Source: Sphingomonas sp.
GTDB taxonomy: Bacteria > Pseudomonadota > Alphaproteobacteria > Sphingomonadales > Sphingomonadaceae
DNA: 64,000 bases
Reading direction: 5' to 3'
Assembly (NCBI RefSeq): GCF_013812825.1
Contig: NZ_JACCSU010000018.1
Span: forward strand, 1 to 64,000
Shown here one piece after another: positions 1-9,286 of this stretch (position 1 is the first letter of the stretch; each line of letters begins with the position of its first letter). A program made the position numbers and the translations under genes. Under the pieces are notes generated by a model. The model worked only from the letters and a program-made list of their open reading frames with translations. It made no database searches and was not told where the DNA came from.

Positions 1-33
1 ACATTTTGCCGCTCGAACAGCAGCTTAGTGTCG

Positions 34-120
34 TGGTGGAGAGGGCTGGATTCGAACCAGCGTACGCTTGCGCGGGCAGATTTACAGTCTGCTGCCTTTA
101 ACCACTCGGCCACCTCTCCA
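34..120 (-). tRNA. tRNA-Tyr (anticodon GTA)
   Basis: Read on the minus strand, the 87 bases fold as a class II tRNA with a long variable arm. The acceptor stem opens GGAGAGG and is closed by CCTCTCC, the anticodon loop is CTGTAAA (anticodon GTA, tyrosine), the T loop is TTCGAAT, and the 3' CCA is encoded (34-36). A second tRNA follows upstream on the same strand, so the pair may be co-transcribed. Confidence 0.95.
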
Positions 121-425
121 GGCGGGGCAGGCGGGGCACATGGCCATGAGGCTGTGCGCTGTCAATTGCTCCAGCCAGCGGGAGGCATTGCGCTCCAAAG
201 ATCAGCCATACCCCGGGCATGGCGATATGGCGCTCCATGCACGCCGCCTGCGCCGCCATGCCCGCGGCATGGCGTACTCGACGCTCCCCCGGACAGCCTG
301 CGCGTGACGCCCCTCGCTGAGGCTCGTGCGCTCCAAAGATCAGCCATGCCCCGGAATGGTGATTTTGTCGCACCTCGCTGACGCTCGTGCGCCCAAAGAT
401 CAGCCATGCCCCGGCATGGTGATTT
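121..425. repeat. Palindromic repeat tract between two tRNA genes
   Basis: The spacer holds no gene. A unit of about 55 bases occurs at 312-367 and again at 373-427 with few differences, and a shorter related copy starts near 195; each contains CCAAAGATCAGCCAT. The same theme gives hairpins: CCATGCC/GGCATGG at 405-420, and a perfect 9-bp stem CGCCATGCC/GGCATGGCG with a 3-base loop at 254-274. The spacing is irregular, so this is not a CRISPR array. Confidence 0.75.
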
Positions 426-499
426 TGGAGCGGGTGAAGGGAATCGAACCCTCGTCGTAAGCTTGGAAGGCTTCTGCTCTACCATTGAGCTACACCCGC
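426..499 (-). tRNA. tRNA-Gly (anticodon TCC)
   Basis: The minus strand gives a 74-base class I tRNA. The acceptor stem GCGGGTG pairs with CACCCGC, the anticodon loop is CTTCCAA (anticodon TCC, glycine), the T loop is TTCGATT, and the 3' CCA is encoded at 426-428. It lies upstream of tRNA-Tyr on the same strand; the 305-base spacer between the two consists of repeats. Confidence 0.95.
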
Positions 500-659
500 T
501 CGCCCAGGCGGACGCGCCCAATGCCATTGCCGGCTTGGCCGCGTCAACCGCGGTGCCAAATCCCGTTCAGCGCATCGAAAGCTTGTCCACCGCAGGGGCC
601 ATCGTTACGGGCCTAATGTCCGCGGGCGTCGGGGCAAACAGGAGGCTCTTCAAAGACAT

Positions 660-2165
660 ATGCCGATCGACTCGGTCATTTCCCCGATTTTGGAGACGGC
701 GCTCGACGCGGTCGTGGTGATGGATCGCGACGGCGTCGTCCGCGCCTGGAATCAGCACGCCGAGACGATCTTCGGGTGGTCCGCGACGGAAGCAATTGGC
801 CAGAATCTCGGTGAGCTGATCGTCCCTCCGGCGTTGCGCCCCGCGCACCATCGCGGGTTGCGCCGTTACAATGAAGAGGGCGTCGCGCGAGTGCTCGATA
901 GTCGACTCGAGCTCGACGGTCTGCGCAAGGACGGCAGCGAGATTCCGGTCGAGCTGTCGATCACTTTGGTAAGCCGCGCGGGCAGCGATGTTTTCATCGG
1001 TTTCCTCCGCGACATATCGGAGCGCAAACGCGCCGAGGCGCAGCTCGAATATCAACTTCGCGAGAGCCGCCTGATGCTCGGCCTCAGCGATCTGGCGGCG
1101 AGCGACAAGAGCTTCGACGAGGCACTCCTCGCCACGCTCGATGCGATCTGCGAGCTCGCCGACTGGCCGGTGGGCCACGCGCTGCTGGTCTGCGACGACC
1201 AGGCGTCCCTCAAGTCGGAGCTGTGGAGCACCGGCGCCCGCTCGAAGGCTCCCGACCTGGTCGAAGCAACCGCGGCGATGGAATTCGGGCCCGGAGTGGG
1301 GTTGCCGGGGCGAGTGCTCGAGACCGGCCAGCCGGTGTGGATCTCGGAGGTCGGCGCGGACGGCAATTTCCTGCGCCAGGGGCTTGGGTTCAAGTCCGCC
1401 TTCGCGTTTCCGGTATTCAGCGGCGGCCGCTGCATCGCGGTGCTCGAGTTCTTCTCGATCAGTGCGCGCAAGCCGCAAGAACATCTGCTGCTTTCGGCTC
1501 GGGCGATCGGTGCGCAGATCGGCCGAGTGCATGAGCGCAGGCACAGCGAAGAGGTTCGGTCGCTGCTGCTCGCCGAGCTCAATCATCGCGCCAAGAACAT
1601 CCTCGCCGTAGTGCGGGGGATGGCGCATCTCAGTTTCGGCAGCGCCACCGATCTCGCCGAAGCCCAAGCTGCGTTCGACCGGCGGATCGATTCGATCGCC
1701 AAGGCGAACGACATCCTCCACGCCCAGAGCGGCAATTCGGCGCTGCTCGGCGATATCATCGACGAGGCGCTGTCGGGCTGCGGGGTGGGCGGCGACCGAG
1801 CGTCGCGGGGCGGTCCGGAGCTGTGCATCGATTCCTCGACCACGATCATGATTTCGCTGGCCGTGCACGAACTGTGCACCAACGCCTTCAAATATGGCGC
1901 GCTTTCAAGTGGCGACGGGCGTGTCGAAATCCGCTGGCAGAAGCATCCGGCCGACGAGTCGCGGTTCGACTTCGAGTGGTCGGAGAGCGGCGGGCCGCCG
2001 GCCAGCGAACCCGACCGCCAGGGCTTCGGGATGCGCATCCTGCGCCGCGGGATGGAGCTCGAGAGTGGCGGCCGGGCCGAGGTGGCCTACACACCCGAGG
2101 GCTTGCGTTACCGGTTGTCGGGGGCTCGCCACAGCGGTCCTCCGAGGCGCGCCAACGCCGTCTGA
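660..2165 (+). CDS. HWE-family PAS/GAF sensor histidine kinase
   Basis: A 501-residue sensor kinase with no transmembrane segment, so probably cytoplasmic. A PAS domain covers about residues 8-120, a GAF domain about 135-280, and the kinase core follows. The phospho-acceptor is His309 in ELNHRAKN. The N box (HELCTNAFKYG, from His403) and Trp440-Ser-Glu442 supply the His and W-x-E residues that define the HWE family. In alphaproteobacteria HWE kinases often feed PhyR/EcfG general stress signalling or CheY-like single-domain regulators. No response regulator is adjacent. A GGAGG lies 14 bases before the ATG, rather far, so the start is the least certain part. The gene stands just upstream of ku-ligD on the same strand. 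Confidence 0.9.
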   Translation: MPIDSVISPILETALDAVVVMDRDGVVRAWNQHAETIFGWSATEAIGQNLGELIVPPALRPAHHRGLRRYNEEGVARVLDSRLELDGLRKDGSEIPVELSITLVSRAGSDVFIGFLRDISERKRAEAQLEYQLRESRLMLGLSDLAASDKSFDEALLATLDAICELADWPVGHALLVCDDQASLKSELWSTGARSKAPDLVEATAAMEFGPGVGLPGRVLETGQPVWISEVGADGNFLRQGLGFKSAFAFPVFSGGRCIAVLEFFSISARKPQEHLLLSARAIGAQIGRVHERRHSEEVRSLLLAELNHRAKNILAVVRGMAHLSFGSATDLAEAQAAFDRRIDSIAKANDILHAQSGNSALLGDIIDEALSGCGVGGDRASRGGPELCIDSSTTIMISLAVHELCTNAFKYGALSSGDGRVEIRWQKHPADESRFDFEWSESGGPPASEPDRQGFGMRILRRGMELESGGRAEVAYTPEGLRYRLSGARHSGPPRRANAV

Positions 2166-2188
2166 ATCCACCCGCGCTCCTCCCGCAC

Positions 2189-2214
2189 GGAACGAGTCCC
2201 CGTCGATAGCGATT
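2189..2214 (+). promoter_or_regulatory. Possible EcfG-type general stress promoter ahead of ku
   Basis: GGAAC at 2189-2193 is followed, after exactly 16 bases, by CGATT at 2210-2214. The alphaproteobacterial EcfG consensus is GGAAC-N16-CGTT, so this differs at one core base. It lies 33 bases before the ku start codon. Stress-sigma control of a Ku gene is known in Sinorhizobium, which makes the placement sensible, but one mismatch in a short motif keeps this tentative. Confidence 0.4.
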
Positions 2215-2246
2215 GAGTGGGCGTCTGCAGGACGGAGGCAAGCGAA

Positions 2247-3146
2247 ATGGCCGCGAGACCGATATGGCGAGGGCAGATCCGGCTGGCGCTGGTGTCCATC
2301 CCGGTCGAGATCTATCCAGCGACCCGAAGCGGTGCCTCGATCCAGTTCCACCAGGTCCACGAACCGTCCGGCAAGCGGATCAAGTACGAAAAGGTCGTGC
2401 CCGGAATCGGGCCGGTCGACCGCGACGAGATCATGAAAGGCTACGAGGTCTCCAAGGGTCACTATGTCCTGCTCGACCCGGAAGAGATCGAAAGCGTCAA
2501 GCTCGAGAGTCGCAAGACCGTCGACCTCGTCCAGTTCGTCGACATCGGCGAGATCGACGCGATGTATTACGAGAAGCCCTATTATGTCGTGCCGGCGGAC
2601 GACCTTGCCGAGGAGGCGTTCGTGGTGCTGCGCGACGCGCTGCGCGAAGCCCGCAAGGTCGGCATCGGCCAGCTGGCCATGCGCGGCCAGGAATATGTCG
2701 TTGCGCTCAAGCCGTGCGGCCGCGGAATGCTGCTCGAAACCCTGCGCTACGCCGAAGAGGTCAACAAGGCGTCTTCGTTCTTCCGGGAGATCGGCGATCA
2801 CAAGCCGGACCAGGACCTGCTCGACCTTGCCTCGACTCTGATCGAGAAGAAGAGCGGCGAATTCGACCCCAAGGAATTCCACAACCGCTACGTCGATGCG
2901 CTCAAGGGCCTGATCAAGGAGAAGCAGCGCAAGAAGGGCGAGAAGGTCATCCAGGACCCGGACGCCGACGCCCCGCCGTCGCGTGGGTCCAACGTCATCG
3001 ATCTGATGGCGGCGCTCAAGAAAAGCCTCGGCGAGAGCGGCGGCGCCAACGACAACAAGGGCGCCAAGAAGCCGGCGGGCAAGAAAGCGTCGGCGAAAAA
3101 GGCCGCTGCACCGGCGAAAAAGGCCGCCCAGCGCAAGCGGGCGTAA
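2247..3146 (+). CDS. ku: Ku protein for non-homologous end joining
   Basis: This 299-residue protein is a prokaryotic Ku homologue. It forms a homodimeric ring that binds DNA double-strand ends and recruits LigD. The Ku core runs from the start (MAARPIWRGQIRLA) to about residue 255. After it comes a Lys/Ala-rich tail (residues 265-299) of the kind that helps Ku bind DNA and LigD. I chose the ATG at 2247 because GGAGG at 2234-2238 sits 8 bases before it and the family begins here; an in-frame ATG at 2217 lacks such support. The stop is 3 bases before ligD, so the two are surely co-transcribed. A possible EcfG promoter precedes the gene. Confidence 0.96.
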   Translation: MAARPIWRGQIRLALVSIPVEIYPATRSGASIQFHQVHEPSGKRIKYEKVVPGIGPVDRDEIMKGYEVSKGHYVLLDPEEIESVKLESRKTVDLVQFVDIGEIDAMYYEKPYYVVPADDLAEEAFVVLRDALREARKVGIGQLAMRGQEYVVALKPCGRGMLLETLRYAEEVNKASSFFREIGDHKPDQDLLDLASTLIEKKSGEFDPKEFHNRYVDALKGLIKEKQRKKGEKVIQDPDADAPPSRGSNVIDLMAALKKSLGESGGANDNKGAKKPAGKKASAKKAAAPAKKAAQRKRA

Positions 3147-3149
3147 GCG

Positions 3150-5639
3150 ATGGCGAAACGCGCGGCCCTCGACATCGAGACCTACAACAAAAAGCGCGAT
3201 TTCTCGAAGACCGGCGAGCCGAAGGGCAGGAAGCTCAAGGGCAAGGGCGACAGCTTCGTCGTCCAGAAACATGATGCCTCGCGGCTGCACTGGGATTTCC
3301 GCCTCGAGCTCGATGGCGTTCTGAAGAGCTGGGCGGTGCCCAAGGGCCCCAGCCTCGATCCCGGTGACAAGCGGCTGGCAATGCGAACCGAGGACCACCC
3401 GCTCGACTATGGCGATTTCGAAGGCACTATCCCGGCCGGCGAATATGGCGGCGGCACGGTCATGCTGTGGGACCATGGCCGCTGGATCCCGGAGCCCGGC
3501 AAGGACCCGCGCAAGACGATCGAGGACGGTCACCTGCATTTCACGCTCGAAGGCGAGCGCATGAAGGGCGAATGGGTGATGTTCCGCCTGAGGCCGCGAC
3601 CGGGCGAAAAGGCCGAACCGTGGATGCTCAAGAAAGTCACCGACGAGTTCGCCGACGAGCAAGCCGGCGACGCGCTGGTCGACGAATGCGTGACCAGCGT
3701 CACCACCGGCCGGACGATGGCCGAGATCGCGTCGGGATCCGACGTCTGGCGCTCCAACCGCGGCGGGCAGAAAGGCGGCCGCGCCAGGAAGAAATCGGGC
3801 AAGGCGCCGCCGCCCTTCCAGGAGCCGCAGCTCGCGACCCTGGTCGATTCGGTGCCGACCGGGGCCGACTGGATCCACGAGTATAAATATGACGGCTACC
3901 GGCTGCTGATCGCGACCGGCGACGGCGCCGCGACCGCATGGACCCGCAAGGGCAAGGACTGGAGCGACAAGTTCCGGGCGCTGGTCCGCGCCGCCGCCAA
4001 GCTTCCCCCCGGTTGCCTGATCGATGGCGAGGCGGTGGCGCTGGGAGACAACGGCAAGCCCGACTTCCAGCTGCTCCAGTCGACCCTCAAGGAGCAGAAG
4101 GGGGCCAACCTCGCCTTCTACGGCTTCGACCTGCTGGTCGACCGCGGCGAGAACATCACCAAGCTGCCCAATCTCGAGCGCAAGGAGCGGCTCGCGGCGC
4201 TGCTCAAGGGTGTCGCCCCGCCGATCATCTACGGCGACCATGTGGTCGCCAAGGGCGAGGCCCTGTTCGACGCCATCTGCGCTGAAAAGGGCGAGGGCAT
4301 CATCTCGAAGAAAGCCAGCGCCCCCTATCGCGGCGCGCGCACCCGCTGCTGGCTCAAGGTCAAGTGCATCCAGCGGCAGGAGTTCGTGGTCGTCGGCTGG
4401 TCGGAAAGCGACAAGCGCCGCGGCTTTCGCTCGTTGCTGCTCGGTGTTCGCGACGGCGGCAAGCTGACCTATGCCGGCAAGGTCGGCACCGGCTTCAACA
4501 CGAAAATGATCGACGACCTGATGGAGACGATGAAGCCGCTGGAAATCGAAAAGGCGTCGCTCGAAGTCCCGCGCGCCGACCGCAAGGCCGCGCACTGGCT
4601 GAAGCCGGAGCTGGTCGCGGAGATCGCATTTGCCGAATTCACCACCGATGGAATCCTGCGCCATCCGAGCTTCATCGCGCTGCGCGAGGACAAGCCCGCC
4701 GCGGAAGTGGTTCGTGAAACTCCGGAGAAGCTGAAGACGTCGGAAAAGAAGAAGGGCAAGCGGGCGTCGGTCGAGGATTTCGGAATCAAGATCAGCAACC
4801 CCGAGCGGGTGATCTACCCCGAGGCCAAGCTGACCAAGAAAGAGCTCGCCGATTACTACGCTGAGGTCGAGGCGCTGGCGATGATCGACGCCGCGCGCCG
4901 GCCGATGACCCTGATCCGTTGCCCGCAGGGGCGCTCGAAGAAGTGCTTCTTCCAGAAGCACGACACCGGCTCGATGGGCGAGCACGTCAAGCAGGTGCCG
5001 ATCCAGGAGAAGAAGGGCGAGGTCCAGGACTATCTCTATTTCGACGATGTCCGCGGGCTGCTCGCCTGCGTTCAGATGGGAACCATCGAGTTCCACGGCT
5101 GGGGCAGCCGCATCGACAAGGTCGAGCATCCCGACCGGCTGGTGTTCGATTTGGACCCCGATGTCGGGCTCGACTTCGCCGATGTCCGCGACGCGGCCCG
5201 GCGAATCCGCGAGCTGGTCGCCGATCTCGGCCTCACCAGCTTCCCGCTGCTGACCGGCGGCAAGGGCATCCACGTCGTCGTGCCGCTTGATCGCACGGCG
5301 GACTGGAATGCGGTCAAGTCCTTCGCCGAGCGGTTCTCGCGCGCGGTGTCGGAGGCCGAGCCCGAGCGCTTCACCGCCAACATCCGCAAGGCTCAGCGCA
5401 AGGGCCGAATCTTCCTCGACTGGCTGCGCAACCAGCGCGGCGCGACCGCGGTGCTGCCTTACTCCGCGCGAGCCCGCGAAGGCGCCCCGGTCGCCGCCCC
5501 GATCGCCTGGGAGGAGCTCGACGACTATAAGGGCGGCAACCACTTCACCATCCGCGACGCTGATGAATTGATCGACCGAGCCTCGTCGAAACTGCTCGCC
5601 GGCTGGGGCCAGTCCAAGCAGGCGCTGCCGGAGCTTTAG
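3150..5639 (+). CDS. ligD: Multifunctional DNA ligase LigD
   Basis: At 829 residues this is full-length LigD, the end-processing and sealing enzyme of bacterial end joining. Domain order is phosphoesterase (about 35-160, with QKHDASRLHWDFRLELDG), ATP-dependent ligase (about 225-530) and primase-polymerase (about 550-829). The ligase nucleophile is Lys246 in EYKYDGYR. The polymerase shows the acidic metal-binding run FDLDPD at 666-671. The PE-ligase-Pol order, with the phosphoesterase first, is common in alphaproteobacteria and differs from the Mycobacterium order. It begins 3 bases after ku. All catalytic signatures are intact, so the pair should be functional. Confidence 0.97.
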   Translation: MAKRAALDIETYNKKRDFSKTGEPKGRKLKGKGDSFVVQKHDASRLHWDFRLELDGVLKSWAVPKGPSLDPGDKRLAMRTEDHPLDYGDFEGTIPAGEYGGGTVMLWDHGRWIPEPGKDPRKTIEDGHLHFTLEGERMKGEWVMFRLRPRPGEKAEPWMLKKVTDEFADEQAGDALVDECVTSVTTGRTMAEIASGSDVWRSNRGGQKGGRARKKSGKAPPPFQEPQLATLVDSVPTGADWIHEYKYDGYRLLIATGDGAATAWTRKGKDWSDKFRALVRAAAKLPPGCLIDGEAVALGDNGKPDFQLLQSTLKEQKGANLAFYGFDLLVDRGENITKLPNLERKERLAALLKGVAPPIIYGDHVVAKGEALFDAICAEKGEGIISKKASAPYRGARTRCWLKVKCIQRQEFVVVGWSESDKRRGFRSLLLGVRDGGKLTYAGKVGTGFNTKMIDDLMETMKPLEIEKASLEVPRADRKAAHWLKPELVAEIAFAEFTTDGILRHPSFIALREDKPAAEVVRETPEKLKTSEKKKGKRASVEDFGIKISNPERVIYPEAKLTKKELADYYAEVEALAMIDAARRPMTLIRCPQGRSKKCFFQKHDTGSMGEHVKQVPIQEKKGEVQDYLYFDDVRGLLACVQMGTIEFHGWGSRIDKVEHPDRLVFDLDPDVGLDFADVRDAARRIRELVADLGLTSFPLLTGGKGIHVVVPLDRTADWNAVKSFAERFSRAVSEAEPERFTANIRKAQRKGRIFLDWLRNQRGATAVLPYSARAREGAPVAAPIAWEELDDYKGGNHFTIRDADELIDRASSKLLAGWGQSKQALPEL

Positions 5640-5653
5640 GTCGTCAGGCTAAT

Positions 5654-5678
5654 GTCCGCTTTTCCAACCAACGCGGAC
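5654..5678. repeat. Short palindrome, GTCCGC...GCGGAC family
   Basis: GTCCGC (5654-5659) and GCGGAC (5673-5678) form a 6-bp stem around a pyrimidine-rich loop. A closely similar but better paired copy lies at 6899-6922, so the two bracket the gene between them. The rest of the 5640-5779 gap shows nothing else that I can name. Confidence 0.6.
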
Positions 5679-5779
5679 ACTCGAGTGTGACCCTGAGCAG
5701 TCAAGCCCCACTGAGCGCTTGCCGTGGTACCGGCCGTGCACGGTCCTGAGCGCCCGGCTTGGTCGGCGGGAGCAGGCCG

Positions 5780-6766
5780 CTAGGGCACCTCACGGAATAT
5801 TAGCGGATCGCCAGCAGTCGTCGGCGGTGTCGCGCAACGTGACCAACTCTGGGGAATCGCATTAGCCCCGGCCTTGCTGATCACGGTGTCGGCGCCAGAA
5901 GGCAGCGTCTTCGTAAACCACATCTGCTGGCCTGCGGGGCCCGATCCTCCGTAAAGCAGGTAGCTGTCATCGCACGACAACACGCCACGAGACGAGAAAC
6001 TCCTCCCGGCGAGACTTGGATTGACCCATTCGCCAGGCGTGGAAGTGCCATCTGCGTTCGACATCGGCATGCGCCAAGTGCCGACGAATGTTTGCTGACC
6101 GTCTTCGCTATTATAACTCAGCAGAAGAACATTCGCGTCTGTCCGAGATACTTCGACGGCATCCATGTAGCGCCGGTTCAAGATTTCGACGCGCTCTCCC
6201 GGGGTGACAATCTCGTACAGGTGGCTGCGCTGGTCGACGGGGCTGCTCTGCTCGAGCAGCACGAGGCTCGCCCCTCCTCGGGCCCATACGAAATCCCAGG
6301 CCCAAGGACCGCGCGACCATTCAGTCGTGGTACCATCAGCGATGTTGTAAACCATCAAGGCGCCGTCGGTAGCGTCTCGATAGGCGATACGCGTGCCGTC
6401 CGGCGAGAGATCGACCGCCGAGCTCGACGCGATTCCGGTCCGGAGTGTTCTGACATCGAGTTGCGCGAAGACACCGGCGCTGTTCTTGGCGTAGGTCAGG
6501 TGCTTCAGCTCACCCGCACGCGTCCCCAGGATGATGACCCCGCTGTCGGCGGAACCGACATCGAAGCCGAAGTACAGGGTGCCGGAATCGGTGAACAGGG
6601 TGGACACATTGCTCCCGTCCCTTGCCGCGGCAACAAGCTGGGTTCCTTTGCCGTTCGGCGCCCGGAAGAAGATTTCCTGCGGCTGACTGGTGCCGGGTTT
6701 TCCCGCTTGCAGCGGAGACGCAAGAGCGAGCAAGCCAAACAAAGCGCAGAGACGGTGTACCCCCAT
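5780..6766 (-). CDS. Secreted beta-propeller (PD40/TolB-like) protein
   Basis: A 328-residue protein of unknown function. Residues 1-21 form a signal peptide ending near LQAG, so it is probably periplasmic. The mature part has repeated blade-like segments; one reads LSPDGTRIAYRDATDGALMV, the typical PD40/TolB propeller pattern. Such propellers usually mediate protein contacts and no catalytic residue is evident. The start ATG is preceded by GGGGGG at good spacing. It stands alone: both neighbours are separated by more than 130 bases, and copies of one palindrome flank it. Its base composition (many A/T-ending codons) looks a little different from nearby housekeeping genes, which together with the flanking repeats could reflect acquisition. 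Confidence 0.75.
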   Translation of the reverse strand: MGVHRLCALFGLLALASPLQAGKPGTSQPQEIFFRAPNGKGTQLVAAARDGSNVSTLFTDSGTLYFGFDVGSADSGVIILGTRAGELKHLTYAKNSAGVFAQLDVRTLRTGIASSSAVDLSPDGTRIAYRDATDGALMVYNIADGTTTEWSRGPWAWDFVWARGGASLVLLEQSSPVDQRSHLYEIVTPGERVEILNRRYMDAVEVSRTDANVLLLSYNSEDGQQTFVGTWRMPMSNADGTSTPGEWVNPSLAGRSFSSRGVLSCDDSYLLYGGSGPAGQQMWFTKTLPSGADTVISKAGANAIPQSWSRCATPPTTAGDPLIFREVP

Positions 6767-6898
6767 GGCGACCCCCCAAGAGATGAACTTGTACTTACGA
6801 GTCGGAACGCGACAGGACAGGGTCTCCGTTAAATTTAAGGGAAAGTAAATAACCCGAAAAGCTCAACGCCAGGGGCGTGGCCGCTCGAACTTTGCTAA

Positions 6899-6922
6899 GT
6901 CCGCTTTCCACCCAAAGCGGAC
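6899..6922. repeat. Palindrome GTCCGCTTT...AAAGCGGAC
   Basis: A perfect 9-bp stem, GTCCGCTTT (6899-6907) with AAAGCGGAC (6914-6922), closes a 6-base loop. It is the better preserved partner of the repeat at 5654-5678. It lies just past the stop of the MFS gene and could also act as a 3'-end hairpin for that transcript. Confidence 0.65.
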
Positions 6923-6931
6923 ACTGGCGGC

Positions 6932-8227
6932 CTAACGGATCGCCGCCAGCTCAACGCCCTTCGTTTCGCGCGCGAGCAGCGCGCTGACGCCGCTGATCAC
7001 GCAGGCGACGCCGACGTAGATCGCGACCGGAACCGCGCTGTCATACTCGCTGTACAGCCACAGCGCGATGATCGGCGCCAGGGAGCCGGCGACGATCGAG
7101 GTCAGCTGGTAGGCGATCGACACGCCCGAATAGCGGATCCGGGTCGGGAACAGCTCGGTGATGAACGCCGCCTGCGGGCCGTACATCGCGCTGTGCAGGA
7201 CGAGGCCGATGACGATCGCGGCGACGATGGTCACCGGCTCGCCGCTCGCCAGCATCGGGAAGAAGGCGAAGATGAAGGCGGCGAGGCCGAGCCCGCCGGC
7301 CGCGTACACCGGGCGGCGGCCGATCCGGTCCGATAGGCGCGCCAGCAGGGGAATCGCGAAGAACTGCACCGCCGCGGCGATCAGCAGTGCGTTCAACGCC
7401 GTGCTTCGAGTCTCGGCGGCGACGTCGACCAGATAGGTGAGCGAGAAGACGGTCAGGATGTAATAGGAGATGTTCTCTCCGACTCTCAGGCCCGAGCCGA
7501 GCAGGATCGCCAGCGGCCGCTCGCGGATCACTTCGAGCGCCGGCAGCTTGGGCGGGATCTCGGCTTCGTCGAGCGCCGCCTCGAACATCGGGCTCTCCGA
7601 CACCCGGTTGCGGATGTACCAGCCGACGACGACGAGAACGACCGACAGGACGAAAGGCACTCGCCAGCCCCAGGCGAGGAAGTCGGCTTCGCTCTGGATG
7701 CCGGCCATCAGCGCCAGCACGCCGGCCGAGAGCAGGCTTCCCGCCGCGACTCCGGCCTGCGGCCAGCTCGCCCAGAAGCCGCGGCGCTGCGCATCGCCGT
7801 GCTCGGCCGCCATCAGCACCGCGCCGCCCCATTCGCCGCCGACCGCGAAGCCCTGCACCAGGCGCAGCACGACCAGCGCGATCGGCGCCCAGACGCCGAT
7901 CTGCGCATAGGTCGGAAGCAGCCCGATCAGGACGGTGGCGACGCCCATCAGGACGAGGCTCCACATCAGCAGCTTCTTGCGCCCGATGCGGTCGCCGAAA
8001 TGGCCGAAGACGATCCCGCCGAGCGGCCGCGCGACGAAGCCGACCGCATAGGTTGCGAACGCCAGCATGGTGCCGACGAGCGGGTCGTAGTCGGGGAAGA
8101 ACAGCCGGTTGAACACCAGCGCGGCAGCCGAGCCGTAGAGGAAGAAGTCGTACCACTCGATGGTCGTGCCGATGAGGCTCGCCATCACCACCCGGCGAAG
8201 CGGTGTGCGCTCTGGGGTTTCAGCCAT
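6932..8227 (-). CDS. MFS transporter of the metabolite:H+ symporter (MHS) type
   Basis: A 431-residue inner-membrane carrier with about 12 hydrophobic segments. The N-terminal sequence (IGTTIEWYDFFLYG) and the loop 2-3 motif (FGHFGDRIGRKK) are hallmarks of the MHS branch of the major facilitator superfamily, which includes the proline/betaine (ProP), shikimate and alpha-ketoglutarate symporters. The substrate cannot be told from the sequence. I prefer the ATG at 8227, preceded by GGGAGAA, over an in-frame ATG at 8251 that would overlap a palindromic repeat. Upstream on the same strand lies pip, separated by a long inverted repeat, so the two are probably separate transcripts. Confidence 0.9.
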   Translation of the reverse strand: MAETPERTPLRRVVMASLIGTTIEWYDFFLYGSAAALVFNRLFFPDYDPLVGTMLAFATYAVGFVARPLGGIVFGHFGDRIGRKKLLMWSLVLMGVATVLIGLLPTYAQIGVWAPIALVVLRLVQGFAVGGEWGGAVLMAAEHGDAQRRGFWASWPQAGVAAGSLLSAGVLALMAGIQSEADFLAWGWRVPFVLSVVLVVVGWYIRNRVSESPMFEAALDEAEIPPKLPALEVIRERPLAILLGSGLRVGENISYYILTVFSLTYLVDVAAETRSTALNALLIAAAVQFFAIPLLARLSDRIGRRPVYAAGGLGLAAFIFAFFPMLASGEPVTIVAAIVIGLVLHSAMYGPQAAFITELFPTRIRYSGVSIAYQLTSIVAGSLAPIIALWLYSEYDSAVPVAIYVGVACVISGVSALLARETKGVELAAIR

Positions 8228-8246
8228 TCGTTCGTTCTCCCGGCTC

Positions 8247-8317
8247 GTCATTGCGAGGAGCGGAGCGACGAAACAATCCAGTTTGTTGCTGGATTGCTTC
8301 GCGTCGCTCGCAATGAC
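8247..8317. repeat. Large inverted repeat (GTCATTGCGAG...)
   Basis: The left part GTCATTGCGAGGAGCGGAGC and the right end GTCGCTCGCAATGAC are near-complementary, as are ACAATCCAG (8273-8281) and CTGGATTGC, leaving a short loop at about 8282-8288. The 71-base element fills almost the whole gap between pip (stop 8321) and the MFS gene. It looks like the widespread alphaproteobacterial intergenic palindromes; in this position it could also serve as a 3' hairpin for pip. Confidence 0.75.
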
Positions 8318-8320
8318 GGT

Positions 8321-9286
<966 letters not shown>

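Noticed and set aside
121..425. A CRISPR array between the tRNA genes
   Set aside because: Only two to three imperfect units with irregular spacing and no constant-length spacers; no cas gene in the window.
1..660. The tRNA pair as an integration (att) site of an island
   Set aside because: No integrase gene and no duplicated tRNA 3' end nearby.
1905..5543. A 1212-codon open frame on the minus strand
   Set aside because: It lies antisense to the HWE kinase, ku and ligD, which have clear motifs. Its product is low-complexity (Leu, Ala, Arg, Asp) as expected of a shadow frame in high-GC DNA.
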